In this document: piece by piece, positions 30,717 through 51,000 of the stretch
Position numbering within the stretch: the first letter of the stretch is position 1
Layout: each line of letters starts with the position of its first letter
From: Primula veris
Taxonomy: Eukaryota > Streptophyta > Magnoliopsida > Ericales > Primulaceae
Assembly (NCBI GenBank): GCA_963682055.1
Contig: OY821745.1
Location: forward strand, 2,053,501 to 2,117,500
Direction of reading: 5' to 3'
DNA length: 64,000 bases
Translations under genes and position numbers: made by a program
Notes under the pieces: generated by a model
Told to the model about the DNA's origin: nothing
Database searches by the model: none
What the model saw: the letters and a program-made list of their open reading frames with translations, nothing else

Positions 30717-31774
30717 AAAATATATGTCAAAACTCTTTAAGTAAATATATGCGTATTAAACGTTGAGCTGAGGGTTATCTTTTAAAAAATAAAAGAAAAA
30801 TGATGTCTTTTAAATACATGAACCAAGAGGAAGTTGAACATAAATGCTTGTTAATTTATACGCATACTTTTACTACTGATCTAAATTAAAATGAACTATC
30901 TGAGCCAGATTTTTGGGACTCTAGGTCACTCAAAAAAATGGAGACTTTTTTGTTGTAAAATAACATAAAATTTAGAGATATAAAAGATAAATAACTGATA
31001 AAATATTCAGCTCAAATTTATCAAAATGCGATAAATCGAGTAAACATGATCAAGTATACGATAATTAAAATTAATATTTTATACAAATTTTGTCAAAAAT
31101 ACCCGAAATTAAAATCATACTATGTAAAAAAAGAACAAAGTATGTTAATTTTAAAAAAAATGTATACATTTTCCGGCTACATTTAATATATAAGACTGAA
31201 AAAATGTCAACTCAAACTATGAGTTTCACACATATAATTAGCTATGTAGCTTTTCCAGCTACATTTAATATATAATATCAGAAAAAATATCAACTCAAAT
31301 TTGAGTTTCACGCGTATAATTGTTATGTAAAAATTAAACAAACTAAAAATTGTGGGAAGGGAGGTTTGAACATGGGCCTATCGGGATATAGTAAACCCAA
31401 GTTATTAATTCTACAATTGTAACCATTTTTATATCAATATCTATTTTGAATAATTACGAAAACAATTATACAAAACATAAATTTCTGAAAATGAGCCTCT
31501 AAAATAAGTCGATTTTTTTATAGTTTTAACCCCGTAGCCCCTGAGCCTAGGTTCAAACCCGGCCCTATATCCATTCAACAAGTCTAGTTAAACTTATAAA
31601 ATTGCTATAATTTGTTTTTTCCAAAAGAAAAGGCTTAAATCTTAAACTTATTACATGAAACATATAAGTCTGTTTGATACAATCAAAGGTCGTTTAATCA
31701 TCTCATTACTCAATAATCATTAGGTGCACCAAAAGCATAAACTGCATTGAATTAATGTACTAAGTATATCCTCA
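30717..31774. other. Intergenic, no gene seen
   Basis: AT-rich. Two copies of a block around TTTTCCGGCTACATTTAATATATAA-like sequence occur at about 31170 and 31250, a short direct duplication of about 80 bases. No ORF is supported. Confidence 0.45.
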
Positions 31775-31783
31775 GTGCAGAGC

Positions 31784-31932
31784 GGAAGCAGAGTACTTGA
31801 TTCTGAGTCAGAGTTACCCTGCTTTCCTCAATCATTGGATCTGTATTTTATTAATACTGTATTGATAAAATAACAGATTTAATGGTGTAGGAAGCAAAGT
31901 AACCCTGACTCAGAGTCAGGTACTCTGCCTCC
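31784..31932. mobile_element. Mutator-like foldback MITE, 149 bp
   Basis: Inverted arms GGAAGCAGAGTACTTGATTC (left) and, reversed, GGAGGCAGAGTACCTGACTC (right) continue for about 70 bases each. The flanks are a 9-bp direct repeat with one mismatch: GTGCAGAGC (31775-31783) and GTGCAGACC (31933-31941). A 9-bp duplication fits Mutator-type insertion. Confidence 0.7.
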
Positions 31933-31941
31933 GTGCAGACC

Positions 31942-34261
31942 TCCAATATATATACATATTTATTTATTTTTATAAACAGCATTAATAGGGACACTTCTAG
32001 GTACATGAGTCCCGGTACTAATTGCACAATTGATTGACTTGTGATTGTATTAAGAAAATTGGAAGTTAATTTATAATCTTTGGTAGTTGTAATCATGTTC
32101 TAATTCTTAATTTGAAGTTTGGTTTAGCTAATCTTATATATAAGGCCTTTGTTTGACCTATCACGGACAAAATATAAAACAGAACCTCATACTTTTTGTG
32201 TGTCAACAATATATATTTTCATTTCTAGAAAAAAAAAATGCATATAAAACGAGGTCAACTAAGGTGGATAAATTTATTGGTTTGGCAGAGACTATTGCAC
32301 ATCGTTTAAATTAAAATTTTAAAAAGTAGTCTCATTATTTGTTTGTTCAAGTTATGCCGGAAAAAAAAATGTACATAACTTTGTCACAGAATCTAGTGTC
32401 CCATGGAGTGAAAATATCCAAGTCAAGTTACATCAAACCCTTAAATTAATACAAATATTATAAAATTCTTAACCTAAAATATCTTGATAAATGTAATTAA
32501 ACATGTCTACGTACCAAACTACCGATATAATATCAATACTAACTAAAATAACTCGCTAATGTAATTACAGTGAATTAGGATGGAAAAAATGGGGATGGTG
32601 ACTTTTGTGCAGCCTATATAATTGAAGTTAACATCCATTGCCATGTAAATTGTAACTATATATATCTTGAGACAAGAGAGAGAACTTAAGAAAAACAAAC
32701 CAAAGTAAATTAAGAACCATATTATTTATATGACGTGTAAATTTTGTTTATATATGTATGTATTGTTTTATGGCATAAAAACTGAAAGTTTTGATAAGTT
32801 TTAATTTTGAGAAGTTTTACAATGAAAATATTAATAGTACTAATGTTCTTATTTTTTATGGTTCACTACTAGGAGTCGAGGACAATTCCATGATAATGCT
32901 GATATATATACACTAGCACGTAAGTACTAAATATTTTGCTAACAAATTAATTGAAGGGACAATTAACATACACATATATCACACCTATTATATTAATAAA
33001 ATCATAGTTAAATTATAAAAAATATACCTTCAATTAATAATTAATAACTAAAAAAAATTCATTCATCCATGCTATCTCTTTTCTCCTTCTTCTTCCTCTC
33101 CTTCTCCTTCTCCTTCTCGCTCTTTCCGATATCTCCTCCTTCCCCTCTCTCTCCTCCTCCGTCTTTCTTTCCGATCTTTCTGTTCTCATCCCCTTCCCTC
33201 TCTCTAATCTCTCTTTTCGATGGAGATTGAGACGGAGGCATCCGTCGGAGTGGGCGACGAGCGTATAGAGTGAAATCGAAAACTGAAGATTGATGCCGAC
33301 GGAGATGCGGTCGTCGAAAGAGAGACCCACGACGACGACATGATAGTTCGAGATCGGATAACGGACAAGGGTTGAATTTGTTAACTAATGTATAAGCTTG
33401 AAAAATAAGTGTATGAACTCCGTGAATTGATGGTATGGAGTTAAAAATTATTGATATGAATTATGTAAATAACTATATGAATTCTGTAAATTGAGGTATG
33501 AACTTTACGAATTAAGGTATGAACTTTTGAAATAAGGCTTTTGGAATAATTGTATGAAATATACAAATTAGGGTATAACATTTTGAATATGTTTTTGTTG
33601 ATTAAAAAAATTTGGGTATGTTTTTATTAATTTAGTTTCAAAAATAATATATTTTTTTTTAATTTATCCTTAATTCAAACCAATAGGTACCTTAAAAGAC
33701 AAATATAATGCATTTAGTGCTTTGCAGCTAACTAATGTCCTTAGCATTGTAGATAATTTGTATTGATAGATAAGAAATTTATGAATCAATGGCGATGGTT
33801 AACTGTCTCAGATTTGTTTTAAATTATGGATTTATTTCAGATCTTGAAATTAATGGGATGGAAATTGGACTTGCAACAGTATTCCTTTGTTATAAATTAC
33901 TAACTTACTATAACTTTAATTGCGTAACCTTCACATGCAAATAGTAATTGAGGGTTTAATTACTGTAAATTTGTGCAAAAATGAATTAAAAAATTCGTCC
34001 CCACCATTGTGACGTGTTTTTATTTTTTTCGAACTTTAAAAGTTGTAGAATCAAAAGATTAGCCACGTCTTTAAAAAAAGAACTAGACTATACAATGAAA
34101 CCAAATCAAAATTTGAGATATTATTTTGTTCATATGTAGTAAACGCTGTAACACTTGGAAAACTAAACTGGATTCTTCCAAAAAAACAAAATCCAAGCTA
34201 AATTGTGATTCACTGAGATCTGCATCCACCATCAAAATAAGAAAGAGGGATTAATTACTCT
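31942..34261. other. Intergenic; CT-rich block at 33060-33215
   Basis: No gene found on either strand. The CT-rich block and the following GATGGAGATTGAGACGGAGG stretch (to about 33365) have a composition unlike the surroundings and could be remains of a gene 5' leader or transposon. The Arg/Glu-rich minus ORF across it is explained by composition. 33380-33600 holds imperfect repeats of GTATGAACT(T/C). Confidence 0.5.
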
Positions 34262-34483
34262 AATGCTAATTAATTATCCATTACGAAACTACGTGTAATT
34301 TTGATCGACTAATAATTTGTATCAAAATTGTCGGAATGAAAATTTTCAAAAGTTAATCATATAGTTCAAACATTAAATTATATGATTTAGTTTTGAAATT
34401 TTTCATTTCGACAATTTTGATATATGTTATAAGCCGGTAAAAATTGCACGTAATTTCGTAGAGGACAATTAATGGAGAACGGA
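34262..34483. mobile_element. Stowaway-like MITE
   Basis: ATTACGAAACTACGTGTAAT (left) pairs with ATTGCACGTAATTTCGTAGA (right). The inner inverted blocks are TTGTATCAAAATTGTCGG and CGACAATTTTGATATATG. Confidence 0.7.
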
Positions 34484-35192
34484 AACTAGTTAATAAAATA
34501 GGATAAAATGAAAATAGCCCTATGAACTATTGCTATTCTGAAAATGACCCCATGATTTCAATGTTTTCCAATTGGTCTCATGAACTATTTATATTTTGCA
34601 CTTAACCCCACTACACCTTTAAATAACATAAATTTGTGTCCATTAACATAGTAGCTTATTTTAGCATCTATTATCAAAACCTACATATGTCAAATACCGA
34701 AAAAGACTATCGAAAAATGTTTATTGAAAGTTTCACATAAAAAAATAGAAATTAGCAGTACTTCGACAAAAGAAATGGTGTTAACTCGAATTTAGTATCT
34801 TGAGTTCCAAATAATAATAAAAACTACATAGAGATAAAGATATATAAGCATAAATTGCAAATAATCCCAAATGAATTACCCTTCTTTCAAAGGTGGACAT
34901 GTAAATTTGTACTTAATTGAAGTCAAATGCGAACTGAGCCATCCGTTGGTCAGCCAAACCAGATGACCGGCTCCGGTGACGGGCTGTTTAAAAAAAACGA
35001 AAAGAATTATACAAGAGGGTGAATTTTTTTTTTCTAATAAAAATGAAAGTTTGCAGTCCGGAATAAAGTGTCGTGGACCATGACCGAATGCCAAAGTCCA
35101 AAGTGTAGAAAGTTATTTGCATACAATTACATAGTTTATGGGGTTAAATTGCATTTTAGCTTATAAAGTACTTCTTTCTGATAGAATATATT
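34484..35192. other. Intergenic, possible eroded TIR element
   Basis: The block with CTATGAACTA...TTGCACTTAACCCCA (34530-34610) has a weak inverted counterpart near 35140-35170 (GGGGTTAAATTGCATTTTAGC). An old DNA transposon could span it, but no terminal repeats or target duplication could be fixed. Confidence 0.3.
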
Positions 35193-35474
35193 AGGGGCGG
35201 CGAAATCTCGGAAAAACCGAACCGATAACCGGACCGAAAAAGAGTGAAACCGAAACTTTTTCGGGTCGGTTTCGGTTTACAATAAAACCGAACCCAAAAA
35301 ACCGAAAAAGCCCTAAAAAGACCGAAAAACCAAAAATAAAACCGAAAAAACCGAAACCGGACCGAAACAAACCGGTTCGGTTTGGTTCAAAAAATAAAAA
35401 AACTGAAACCGAAAAATCTGTTCGGTTTCGGTTTTGGTTTTGTCAAAAAACCGAACCTAACCGCGCCTAACTCA
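35193..35474. repeat. ACCGAA-rich foldback repeat upstream of APT (copy 1)
   Basis: Starts TAGGGGCGGCGAAATC and consists of many AAACCGAA/ACCGGACCG repeats, then the inverse pattern (GGTTCGGTTTGG, TCGGTTTCGGTTTTGG). It can fold back on itself. Related copies lie at 46944-47163 and 55815-56174. The TAGGGGNGG end resembles plant hAT termini. Confidence 0.65.
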
Positions 35475-35846
35475 GCCTAGAATCTATGTGCATAAACCAA
35501 CAAATGTAGGTAGGGTACACACACCAGAAACAAAAGCAGTTAAATTTACATCATAGACATAAACCCTGAAGATAAGAAAGAGAATTACAAAAGTAACAAT
35601 AAAAAAATGGTTGTAAATGGTACTCCTACATGTGTCTATATATACAATAGCACTCTACCACTTAGATTCTCGGATTTTGCCCACTGGTGCTTTTTTGCCA
35701 ACCAAGATACACTCTTTTTCACTTTCAAGAAGAAAAAAAAGATAGCTAGATACAATCTTTTTCACTTTCCTAGAACATAGATACAGTCTTTATTAAGAGC
35801 CCATTTCTTGAGATATCATATAAGAGTTATATATATACATAGAAAG

Positions 35847-38800
35847 ATGTTTGCATCAGAGAATGGTTTGTTAGGAGACCCAAGGTTGAAAGCCATATCT
35901 GAAGCAATTAGGGTCATTCCTCATTTCCCTAAACAAGGTTTTTTTTTACTCCTTTTCCTCTATATCCAATTGTTTCTGATTTTTTTTAAAAAAAATCTTC
36001 ATGACCTGTGGCGGAACTAGAAATGTTTTTTTTCGTAATTATGACGGAATTAGAAATGTTTTTTTCATAATTATGGGGTCGATGAAAGCCTAAAACCGAT
36101 AAAAAGAATCAAGATTCATGGTTTAAAAAACGTTTTTTCCTCAATATGGGGTGGCTATATGGGGGTGCCAAGTACCTTTTACTGTGTTACTAGTTTATGT
36201 CCTTATTTAATGAATGTTTTTTTCCCAAAAAACAACTCGTTTTTTTTTTCCACAAAAGTTGAAGTACAATGGTTGGTTGCCAACATGAGATGATAAAAAA
36301 ACAATCTACTAGAGTTTACTTGCAAAAGAACATTATACTATTATGGAGGGTGTACAGTTTTTTTGTTATTTTTAATGACGATGCTAAAATATGTTAAATT
36401 CTGTAGGAATAATGTTTCAAGACATAACAACACTGTTCTTGAACCCAAAGGCAATGAAGTACACTATAGACATATTTGTTGATCGATATAGAGACATGGG
36501 CATCTCCGTTATCGCCGGTATTTTCTCCATCCTCAACTTCCTAATAATACTAAATAAAATTACTCATCTCAATGGTACATTAGAAAATGATGGATTAATC
36601 GTCCTTTGAGTTAATCAAACATGGAAACTACGATAATTTAACTCATGGTCTAGTATGGTGGGCTCTATACAGAAATAATGAGACTTTTATTCCAAACTTA
36701 AGCATGGTTAATTAGGTTTAGTAAATAGTTGTTTCGTTACTTATGTTTTGGAAGATGCCAGTATTTTTTTTTATCTAAAGATTGAATATTATGTTTATTA
36801 CTCCATCCGTTTCCATTTAATTGTCTATTATGAAATTACGTGCAATTTTGACTGGCCAAGAACTTGTATCAAAATTATCGGAATGAAAATTTTCAAAAGT
36901 TGATCATATATATAGTTCAAATGTTAAATTTTATGATTAGATTTTAAAAAAAAATCATTTTGACAATTTTGATACAATTTATAAGTTTGTCAAAATTACA
37001 CGTAGTTTCGTAGTGGACAATTAAATGGGAACGGAGATAGTAACTATGATTAAGCATGTCTAAAATTTCAGATTGTAAGCCAAACAGATTTTGCCATGTA
37101 CCCACTAGTTCTTAAAGTTTGGCGCATTAGTATCCTTTTGTCTTAAAGTTAGTAGACTTTTTTAGTTTCTTAAGAAACTAAAAAAGGATTAGATGTGTAC
37201 CATTACCAACATTGTGCCAGATTTGAGTCCTAACCATGTCAATTTACTAAATATACATTGTTATTTTGGGGGGATATATTATAGAACATACTTTATTTTT
37301 GGTGGTAAATCACCAAACATATTTAATATTTTGGTTTCGTGACTTAAATGAACTTTGTTTTTCCCTTGTTGGATAAAATAATTGTGGCTTTCCTTGAGAG
37401 TCCTTCTTAGGTTACCTTTTTTTCCTGTTTGAGTTGGTAAATATCAGTCCATTTAAATTTCCAAAATTACATTTCTTTGGAAACCCCGTGCTTTATGATT
37501 TTCTTAATATTCATTTGACTAACAGACCAAGTTTCATGCGGATCACGATAGATATTTTTATAACTATTTTGAAGAACAAAGAATGAGATTTGGAAATTTC
37601 TCTTTATTACTCGGTCTATCTAATAGCTAGCACAAAGCCTAGAATGATCATTCTACCTTTGTAACGCCAAATATGACAACATATTTACTAACTAGTTAGC
37701 CATACTGTAGGCGTCGAAGCTAGAGGATTCTTATTCGGCCCTGCAATAGCATTGGCCATAGGTGCCAAATTTGTCCCTCTTCGTAAACCCAAGAAGTTAC
37801 CTGGTACGTTCCGCTTGAACTTTTATCATTTTTTCTGTACATATTTCGAGTAATGCTATTTATACATATTTGTGCACATGTTGCTTGAATTAGATATCTC
37901 CACGATTTTGTAATTGAAATTTTGCTGGTGGCAACAGCCACCTATGCAATCTATGTTGCAGAGATCTGTGTGCATAACATTATTGCCATGTTTCTGTTGT
38001 TTTTTTGATCCATGTGATTATTGCGTATCAAGTCTAATATATATATATATACATATTCAGGCCAAGTGATATCTGAAGAGTATGAGCTCGAGTATGGTTT
38101 CGATTGTTTAGAGATGCATGTTGGTTCTATCCAGCCTGGAGAACGAGCAGTGATTATCGATGATTTGGTAGCTACAGGTGGCACCTTGTCTGCAGCAATT
38201 AAACTTTTGGGTAAGATCTGTTTCTTGGTATTTTTCATTGTTTTTTATTACTGATTACCGCCTGATGTTTTTTAAATGTTTCGAAACTAGAACGAGTTGG
38301 GGGTGAGGTCGTTGAATGCGCTTGTGTTATAGGGTTGTCAGCCTTCAAGGTATAACTAGTACTTTTATATTTCCATATTTCTCCTTGTTTTTGCTTCCTT
38401 GTACCTTACCTAGCTTATCCAGTATTGCTTGTTTAGCTGTTTGTTTCAACTTACTGAGTGATGGTTTAATCTATTGAAGTGCTGCCGGCATGTTTCCTCA
38501 ACTTTTAAGCTTACCAGATGCCTTGTATGAGAGTGAGAGAAAAGTTAGGTTCATTTGGTTTATAGATTTTGGTTTTTAGGCCAGAAAATCCAATAAACTA
38601 AACGTTTTAAGTTGGCTAACCAAAGGCAGTAGTACCGCTTATGAACAAAAATGCAAGAAAACGGAGCATCGAGCAAGACAGCCATTGTCTAGATTGACCG
38701 AACAGAAAAAGGAAAATAGCTTTTAGAATCATAAACCATTGCAGCTAATCCACTGATATATACTCTATTACAATGGAAGTTTGATGCCATAATTAAGCAC

Positions 38801-38951
38801 ATTTTCCAGTTTTCCATTTGAATGTTTTTAGTAAATATTCTCAAATGAATTATCATAATAATTGATGATGCTTTTTATTGCTTTCATTTGTCAGGGACAA
38901 AGCAGACTGAGTGGAAAGCCGCTCTATGTCCTTGTAGAGCCTCGCCTATAA
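35847..38951 (+). CDS. APT: Adenine phosphoribosyltransferase, 6 exons, 186 aa
   Basis: Converts adenine and PRPP to AMP and pyrophosphate (purine salvage; plant forms also act on cytokinin bases). Exons: 35847-35937, 36407-36517, 37711-37803, 38061-38210, 38291-38349, 38895-38951, all GT-AG. The first four introns are phase 1 and the last phase 0. The protein matches plant APTs along its length: [21 protein letters not shown] at the start (shown in part by [10 protein letters not shown]), [41 protein letters not shown], and the PRPP-binding loop [16 protein letters not shown]. It ends [11 protein letters not shown]. There is no organelle-targeting extension, so a cytosolic location is inferred. 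A TATA-like TCTATATATAC lies at about 35635. Intron 2 (1193 bp) contains a Stowaway MITE. It converges on SRP54. Confidence 0.95.
36801..37040. mobile_element. Stowaway MITE with intact ends in APT intron 2
   Basis: Starts CTCCATCCGTTTCCATTTAA and ends TTAAATGGGAACGGAGATAG, flanked by TA on both sides (36799-36800 and 37041-37042). These are the classical Stowaway (Tc1/mariner) ends and target. This is the best reference copy for the family in this window. Confidence 0.85.
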
Positions 38952-39757
38952 ACTTTACGTCGTACCTTTCCCAATCAGGTATTTCAACTGCAATTGTTTC
39001 ATGGCTATTTGAAGTTCCTTACGTTATCAAGCGATTATCCTATCATAAAAACTCACATAAATTATATATGACTGTCTCTGTCACAGGGTCGTTTGCTAAG
39101 AGCTTCATCGGGGATTTTAATATACTTCTCCGTTTTCACCTGCTTGTGAGTTCTAAGACTTGGTGATTACTTAAAATCGTGTTTATAGGTCAAAGAAACA
39201 AGACGATGATGCAAATATCTCAAAACACTTGCGAGCTGTAGCTTCTCTCTCTTGCCATCGGCAATTTATTTATTTTCCTTTTTTCTTTCTTAAAAGGGTT
39301 GTATGTCACTAAACCATTGTGTACCGATTCAGTTCTTTTATAAGAATTTCCTTTTGAACATTTTAGTTTTTCGCAATTATGTGCCATACGCATTCTGCAA
39401 TCAAAGTATATGTTCTGGTTCCGCTTTTAATCCTTTGACTGACAAGTGATGTGTATTACTTAGTTCGTTTGTGTGTACTTTACTAAAAATCAATAAGTGG
39501 AATGAAATAATACAATTGAGCAAAAACTCAAATGTGTATTGTTTGGGATCAAAAGATTAAAAGCTTCCTCTCTTTGATTTATATCTGTCAGTTCGTGTGG
39601 ATTAGCCTTCAAATAAGTATCTAAACAAGTTTGCTCATGAAATTGTTTGCAGAAACAAAAATCTGATTGCTAAAATCAAAATATACATAAACAAAAATCG
39701 TGTTTACGATTAAAATTAAATATTCAAAAAGCTTATATTCCCTTTCAATTTATTAGC
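38952..39757. other. Convergent 3' region between APT and SRP54
   Basis: 806 bases hold both 3' UTRs and contain no further gene. 38992-39180 keeps short open frames that are chance. No transposon ends were identified. Confidence 0.5.
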
Positions 39758-46825
<7,068 letters not shown>

Positions 46826-46943
46826 CTTTGTTAATTGGGTGTTTTAGAGAGAGAAAGTGGGTTGATTTCACGAAATTAGGGTTAGGGCTCGATTTGATTG
46901 GGGGAGATTTGGGAGAGAGAGAAGAGAGATTTGTGGGAAAGAC
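46826..46943 (-). promoter_or_regulatory. Short leader/promoter region of SRP54
   Basis: 118 bases between the ATG and the ACCGAA-type repeat contain GAGAGAGAAAGTGG-like and AAATTAGGGTTAGGGCTCG sequence (GAGA and telo-box-like AGGGTTA; the latter is typical for plant translation-related genes). No TATA box was seen. Confidence 0.35.
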
Positions 46944-47163
46944 TATAGCCGGGTTGAATCGTTTCGGTTCGGTTTTTTTCAAAACCGACAGACCGGTTCG
47001 ATCTGGGTTTTATTTTTGGTTTTCCGGTCTTTTCGGTCGGATTTTTTTATCTTTTTCGGTTCGGTTTTATTGTAAATCGAAACCGACGAGAAAAAGTTTT
47101 GGTTTTTCGTTTTCGGTTTTTTTTCGGTTCGGTTCGGTTTTTTCGGGTTTTCGCCCGCCCTAA
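46944..47163. repeat. ACCGAA-rich foldback repeat upstream of SRP54 (copy 2)
   Basis: Plus strand reads AGCCGGGTTGAATCG, then a TTCGGTTCGGTTTTTT series, and ends TTTTCGCCCGCCCTA, the reverse of the TAGGGCGGGCG end. Contains the inverted pair CAAAACCGAC and ATCGAAACCGACG. Related to 35193-35474 and 55815-56174. Confidence 0.65.
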
Positions 47164-48046
47164 AAAACTATTATTGGGTTTTATGTTTAGTTTTTAAAAA
47201 TTTCATTTCGATAATTTTGATGCATGTTATAAACCATTGTACGTAATTTTGTAAAGGACAATTAATTGGGAACGGAGCGACTAATTATTTTGTATACAAA
47301 CTTTCAATTCTACTAATTTGGATCGAGAATAAATATAAGTCATAGCTCAACATTAATATTTTTTTAAACGGAGGTGCCATGTGTATAAAATGCCCTCCAG
47401 AGAAGGTGTAATCTCTGCTACAGTTTAAACAAAGTGTTCCAGCCAAAATATAATTTTCCAGTACGTACCAGCAGAATTTTGCCCAGCTTCACATTTGATA
47501 CAGCACAATTCTGCCCAAATCAATATCTCGTATTACCCGTCAATATATCCCATGATGTTTAGGACAGGCTGTCGTAAGTACTTAGCGTACGGTACACTAA
47601 CAATTTAGGTATAAGCAACAAAAAACTGAATTCAGTATTCTACAATACACATACAACTTCAGAGTTGTTTTATTTTGGTATCATGCAACTCCGCAAGTAT
47701 TGAGAGGATATCCTCATTACTCCTATTTTTCAAAAATTACACAAATTGAAAACGAGGAGAGATTGCTCTGTTAAAGAATTTCCAGAGGAAAGTAAGCATG
47801 AAATTGTAATGGCTCTTCAATTAGTTTACAGCTCAACATTTACAAATAACCAGTTCAATATGTATACAGTGTACAAATAATTGCAAGATCTGATCTAGAC
47901 TTCTATCACCTCAAACACAATTTTTACCAAGGCCAAAAAAGTATGCCAAAAGAATCCGCTAATGCCGATTAGTTGTTCGCGTCAAAGTAATCAGAACCAT
48001 TTTTTTATAATCTATGATTCCGTGATTGCTCATGCCCCGCGTCAAA
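47164..48046. other. Intergenic between SRP54 and DnaJ genes
   Basis: A right-half Stowaway copy occupies 47186-47276 (CATTTCGATAATTTTGATGC..GGACAATTAATTGGGAACGGAG). The rest is unremarkable and includes the 3' UTR of the DnaJ gene. No ORF is supported. Confidence 0.5.
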
Positions 48047-51000
48047 CTAGAGGTTTTCTTTGAACCATTTTAAAGCTCCACTTGCAACAGACCTGTATTA
48101 TCCACAAGGTTTAATAGTTACAAGAATTTATAAACTCTTTACAAGTGTAACAAAATACTATCAAAGATTTTCATCGCCTACCCTGAAGTTCTTTTAGAAC
48201 TACAGTAAAGTAGCAGTTCACCGGAATTCAGAACATTATATAAACACAATAAATGCCGGTAATTCAAAAGAAGACAGCAGAAATAATACCCAGCAAAGTC
48301 TTTAAGCTGCTTCCATATATCAACTCCATCCTCTCTATATTCATCAGTTTCAATAGAGAGATTTTCACTTTCTTCACTTGTAGCTGCAAAGCAGGAAGAC
48401 AAAAACAAAACTTAAATTCTAATATTAATAGAATAAATAAGAAAGAGTTCCCATGCTCATTAAAATATGGTGTAATGAATGCAATTGCACATGTTAAAAC
48501 GCAAAATTCAAATATAGTCAAATTTTAAAAGCTACAGTAGCTAACTTAGAAAAAATAAACTAAAAACATTGATGTCTTCTCAAATAACATGGAGGCTTTC
48601 TATGGTCTGTTCAAGAAGCATTTTAGAGACGAAGTGCTGGTACATATTATTAAAAATTGAGTTGAATCAACTTCAACAATTGGATTATGAGATGACCAGA
48701 CAAGAAATTCTTTAAAAAGGACACTTGAAGTTGAAACTTAAAAGAGGATAGTTTACCAGGTTGCTGAGATACGGGGCGCACTTTTGAACGACTACCAGGA
48801 CTACCAATTAGACTGGAAAGTTCCTCGAGCACTTCGCGTTCCTTGGCGCTATATTTATTTTGAACATAGATCAGAAAAGGAATTTATAGTCCAATTTTGC
48901 AATTTCAGGACTGAGAATCAAATTTCGCAATATTTCAACTAGACAGCAATACTCCAAGTCATACTTTTAAATAGTTAAAACTTAAAACTAAACTTTTTTC
49001 GGCGTTCCCTTGCATTTGGCCCTTGAAGACGTTAATTTCTTTGTACATTACTCAGATCATAAATAAATTTAACTACATCGGTATTGAATTGGTGTAATTG
49101 CATACCTGATACGTTTAGGTATGACTACATTTATTGAAAATAAGTGATCCCCACGTATTGAAGGTCTGTTGAGTTTAGGAGCTCCCTTCTTTGGCAATAC
49201 GAGAACATCCCCTGGCTGAGTACCAGGAGGAATCTGTAGTTCTGTCATTCCTTCAACTGTCTTAACCTACAATGTCATCATAAAAAGATGTCATTGTCGT
49301 GCAAATGCTACTTAGCACACACAGAAGGAGTAAGAGCCCTTTTCCCTTAGTTCTATGTAGTTTCCCAACAGACTACTTATAACATTTAATCATTTAGAGT
49401 CACATCAGAGTCGAAAGAACGGAGTGAGGGAAAGTCCCAAAAGTTAACAATCAAAGAGTTAACAAGGTCAGACGGAATATATTAATTACAAATTTCGTTT
49501 TGTAAGCTTTCTCAGATACAATAATAGAAAAAACTTCATTGGCATGCTTAGACGATACAGAAAAACAATGTAAACGCATTATATGCCTCCTGTGCAAAGA
49601 AATAGAGCCTACGTGTTTCATGATATGGGACCCAGGGTATATAATGCTTGTGTGGTATCTTAATATTTTTTATTTTTCCAAGTAAGCAGTGTATGTGGTT
49701 GTTCAACAGTTCAAAACATAATCTTTTTGAAAAAGAGTACCATCTAGATTCTAGATTACAGAAGATAAGGAAATGAGTAGAGTATTCAAGGGGGTTAGTA
49801 ACTACGTCACGAATACGATTATTTATTTGGGTGAAGATCTCAAAGTCATATATGCAAATATTAGGCTATTTAATCCTGTAGACAAGGATAATAATAGAAC
49901 AATGTTCACCTTAACAAAGGTGCCCAATATAGCTTCGAGATAACTAACTGAAATATTTGAACGGAGATTTATTCCATCTCTTTGGATCTCTGGTATCTCC
50001 TCAATATCAAGATATACAAAAAGATCTCCTGCCGGTCCCCTGCATAAAAAAAGGGAAAAAAACATTTGAGTACCGAGTAAGATGTTTCTTTCAGAGTATG
50101 AACCCAAAAAGCAGTCGGCCACTCGACATACAAAAATTACAAAAATGTAACCAAATATTACCACCATAAAACCAAGAGTGCAATCTACAAAGAAGTCTTT
50201 AGACAGTTCAATGCAATTTCACCACCACGTATCACAGGTTACTAATTACAATGTTTACCATCTAACTTTTTCAAGATTTATTCTTCAAAGATAGTATTTG
50301 AGAAATCATGGAGCAATAAATATTGGTAAACTTTGAAAAGATATACAAAAGGTAATTTTATTGTACAACCTACTCTTACCCCTTCAGCCCAGCATCACCT
50401 TCTCCAGCGACTCTAAGAATACTCCCTTTGTTGACACCTGGCGGAATTTTCACTTTGATATCTTTTTTAACACGAACCCGCCCATCACCAGAGCATTTTC
50501 GACAGTACTCGGAAATCACTTCGCCATTCCCACCACAATTCGGACATACAGACACCTAAACTTTTGGAAATGAGAATCATAAAGAATTATCAGCAAAGAC
50601 TTCTAAAAGGAAATGAAAAACATTCAGCAAGAACTCTGAGGATCCTTCTTTTAATGAGATTCAACAAGGATCATTAAACCTAAAATGTATTAACATTTAA
50701 ATCGGCATTTTTTTTTTCTTTTCTTTGTTTTTGTAATCAAATCGGCATGTTATTAAACGCTTTGAAGGAGAAATTAGTCACAGAGTCATATATAATATTG
50801 CACAATCTTTTATAGTTTTTAGGGTGAACCAAAGCAATGATAGCCACAATTTGGGCACATTTTTTAGCTGGTCCTCATAGTTTTATTTGCACCATTCTTG
50901 ATCCCCATCCTTTCGATTTTGGCCCCAAACTCTCAACCTACTACTGAAAACCACAAGTCCATAGTTCAAATAAGATGCACGGATAGTCCTTATAACTTGA

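Noticed and set aside
33034..33330. Arg/Glu-rich open frame on the minus strand
   Set aside because: Explained by a GA/CT-rich low-complexity block; no family similarity.
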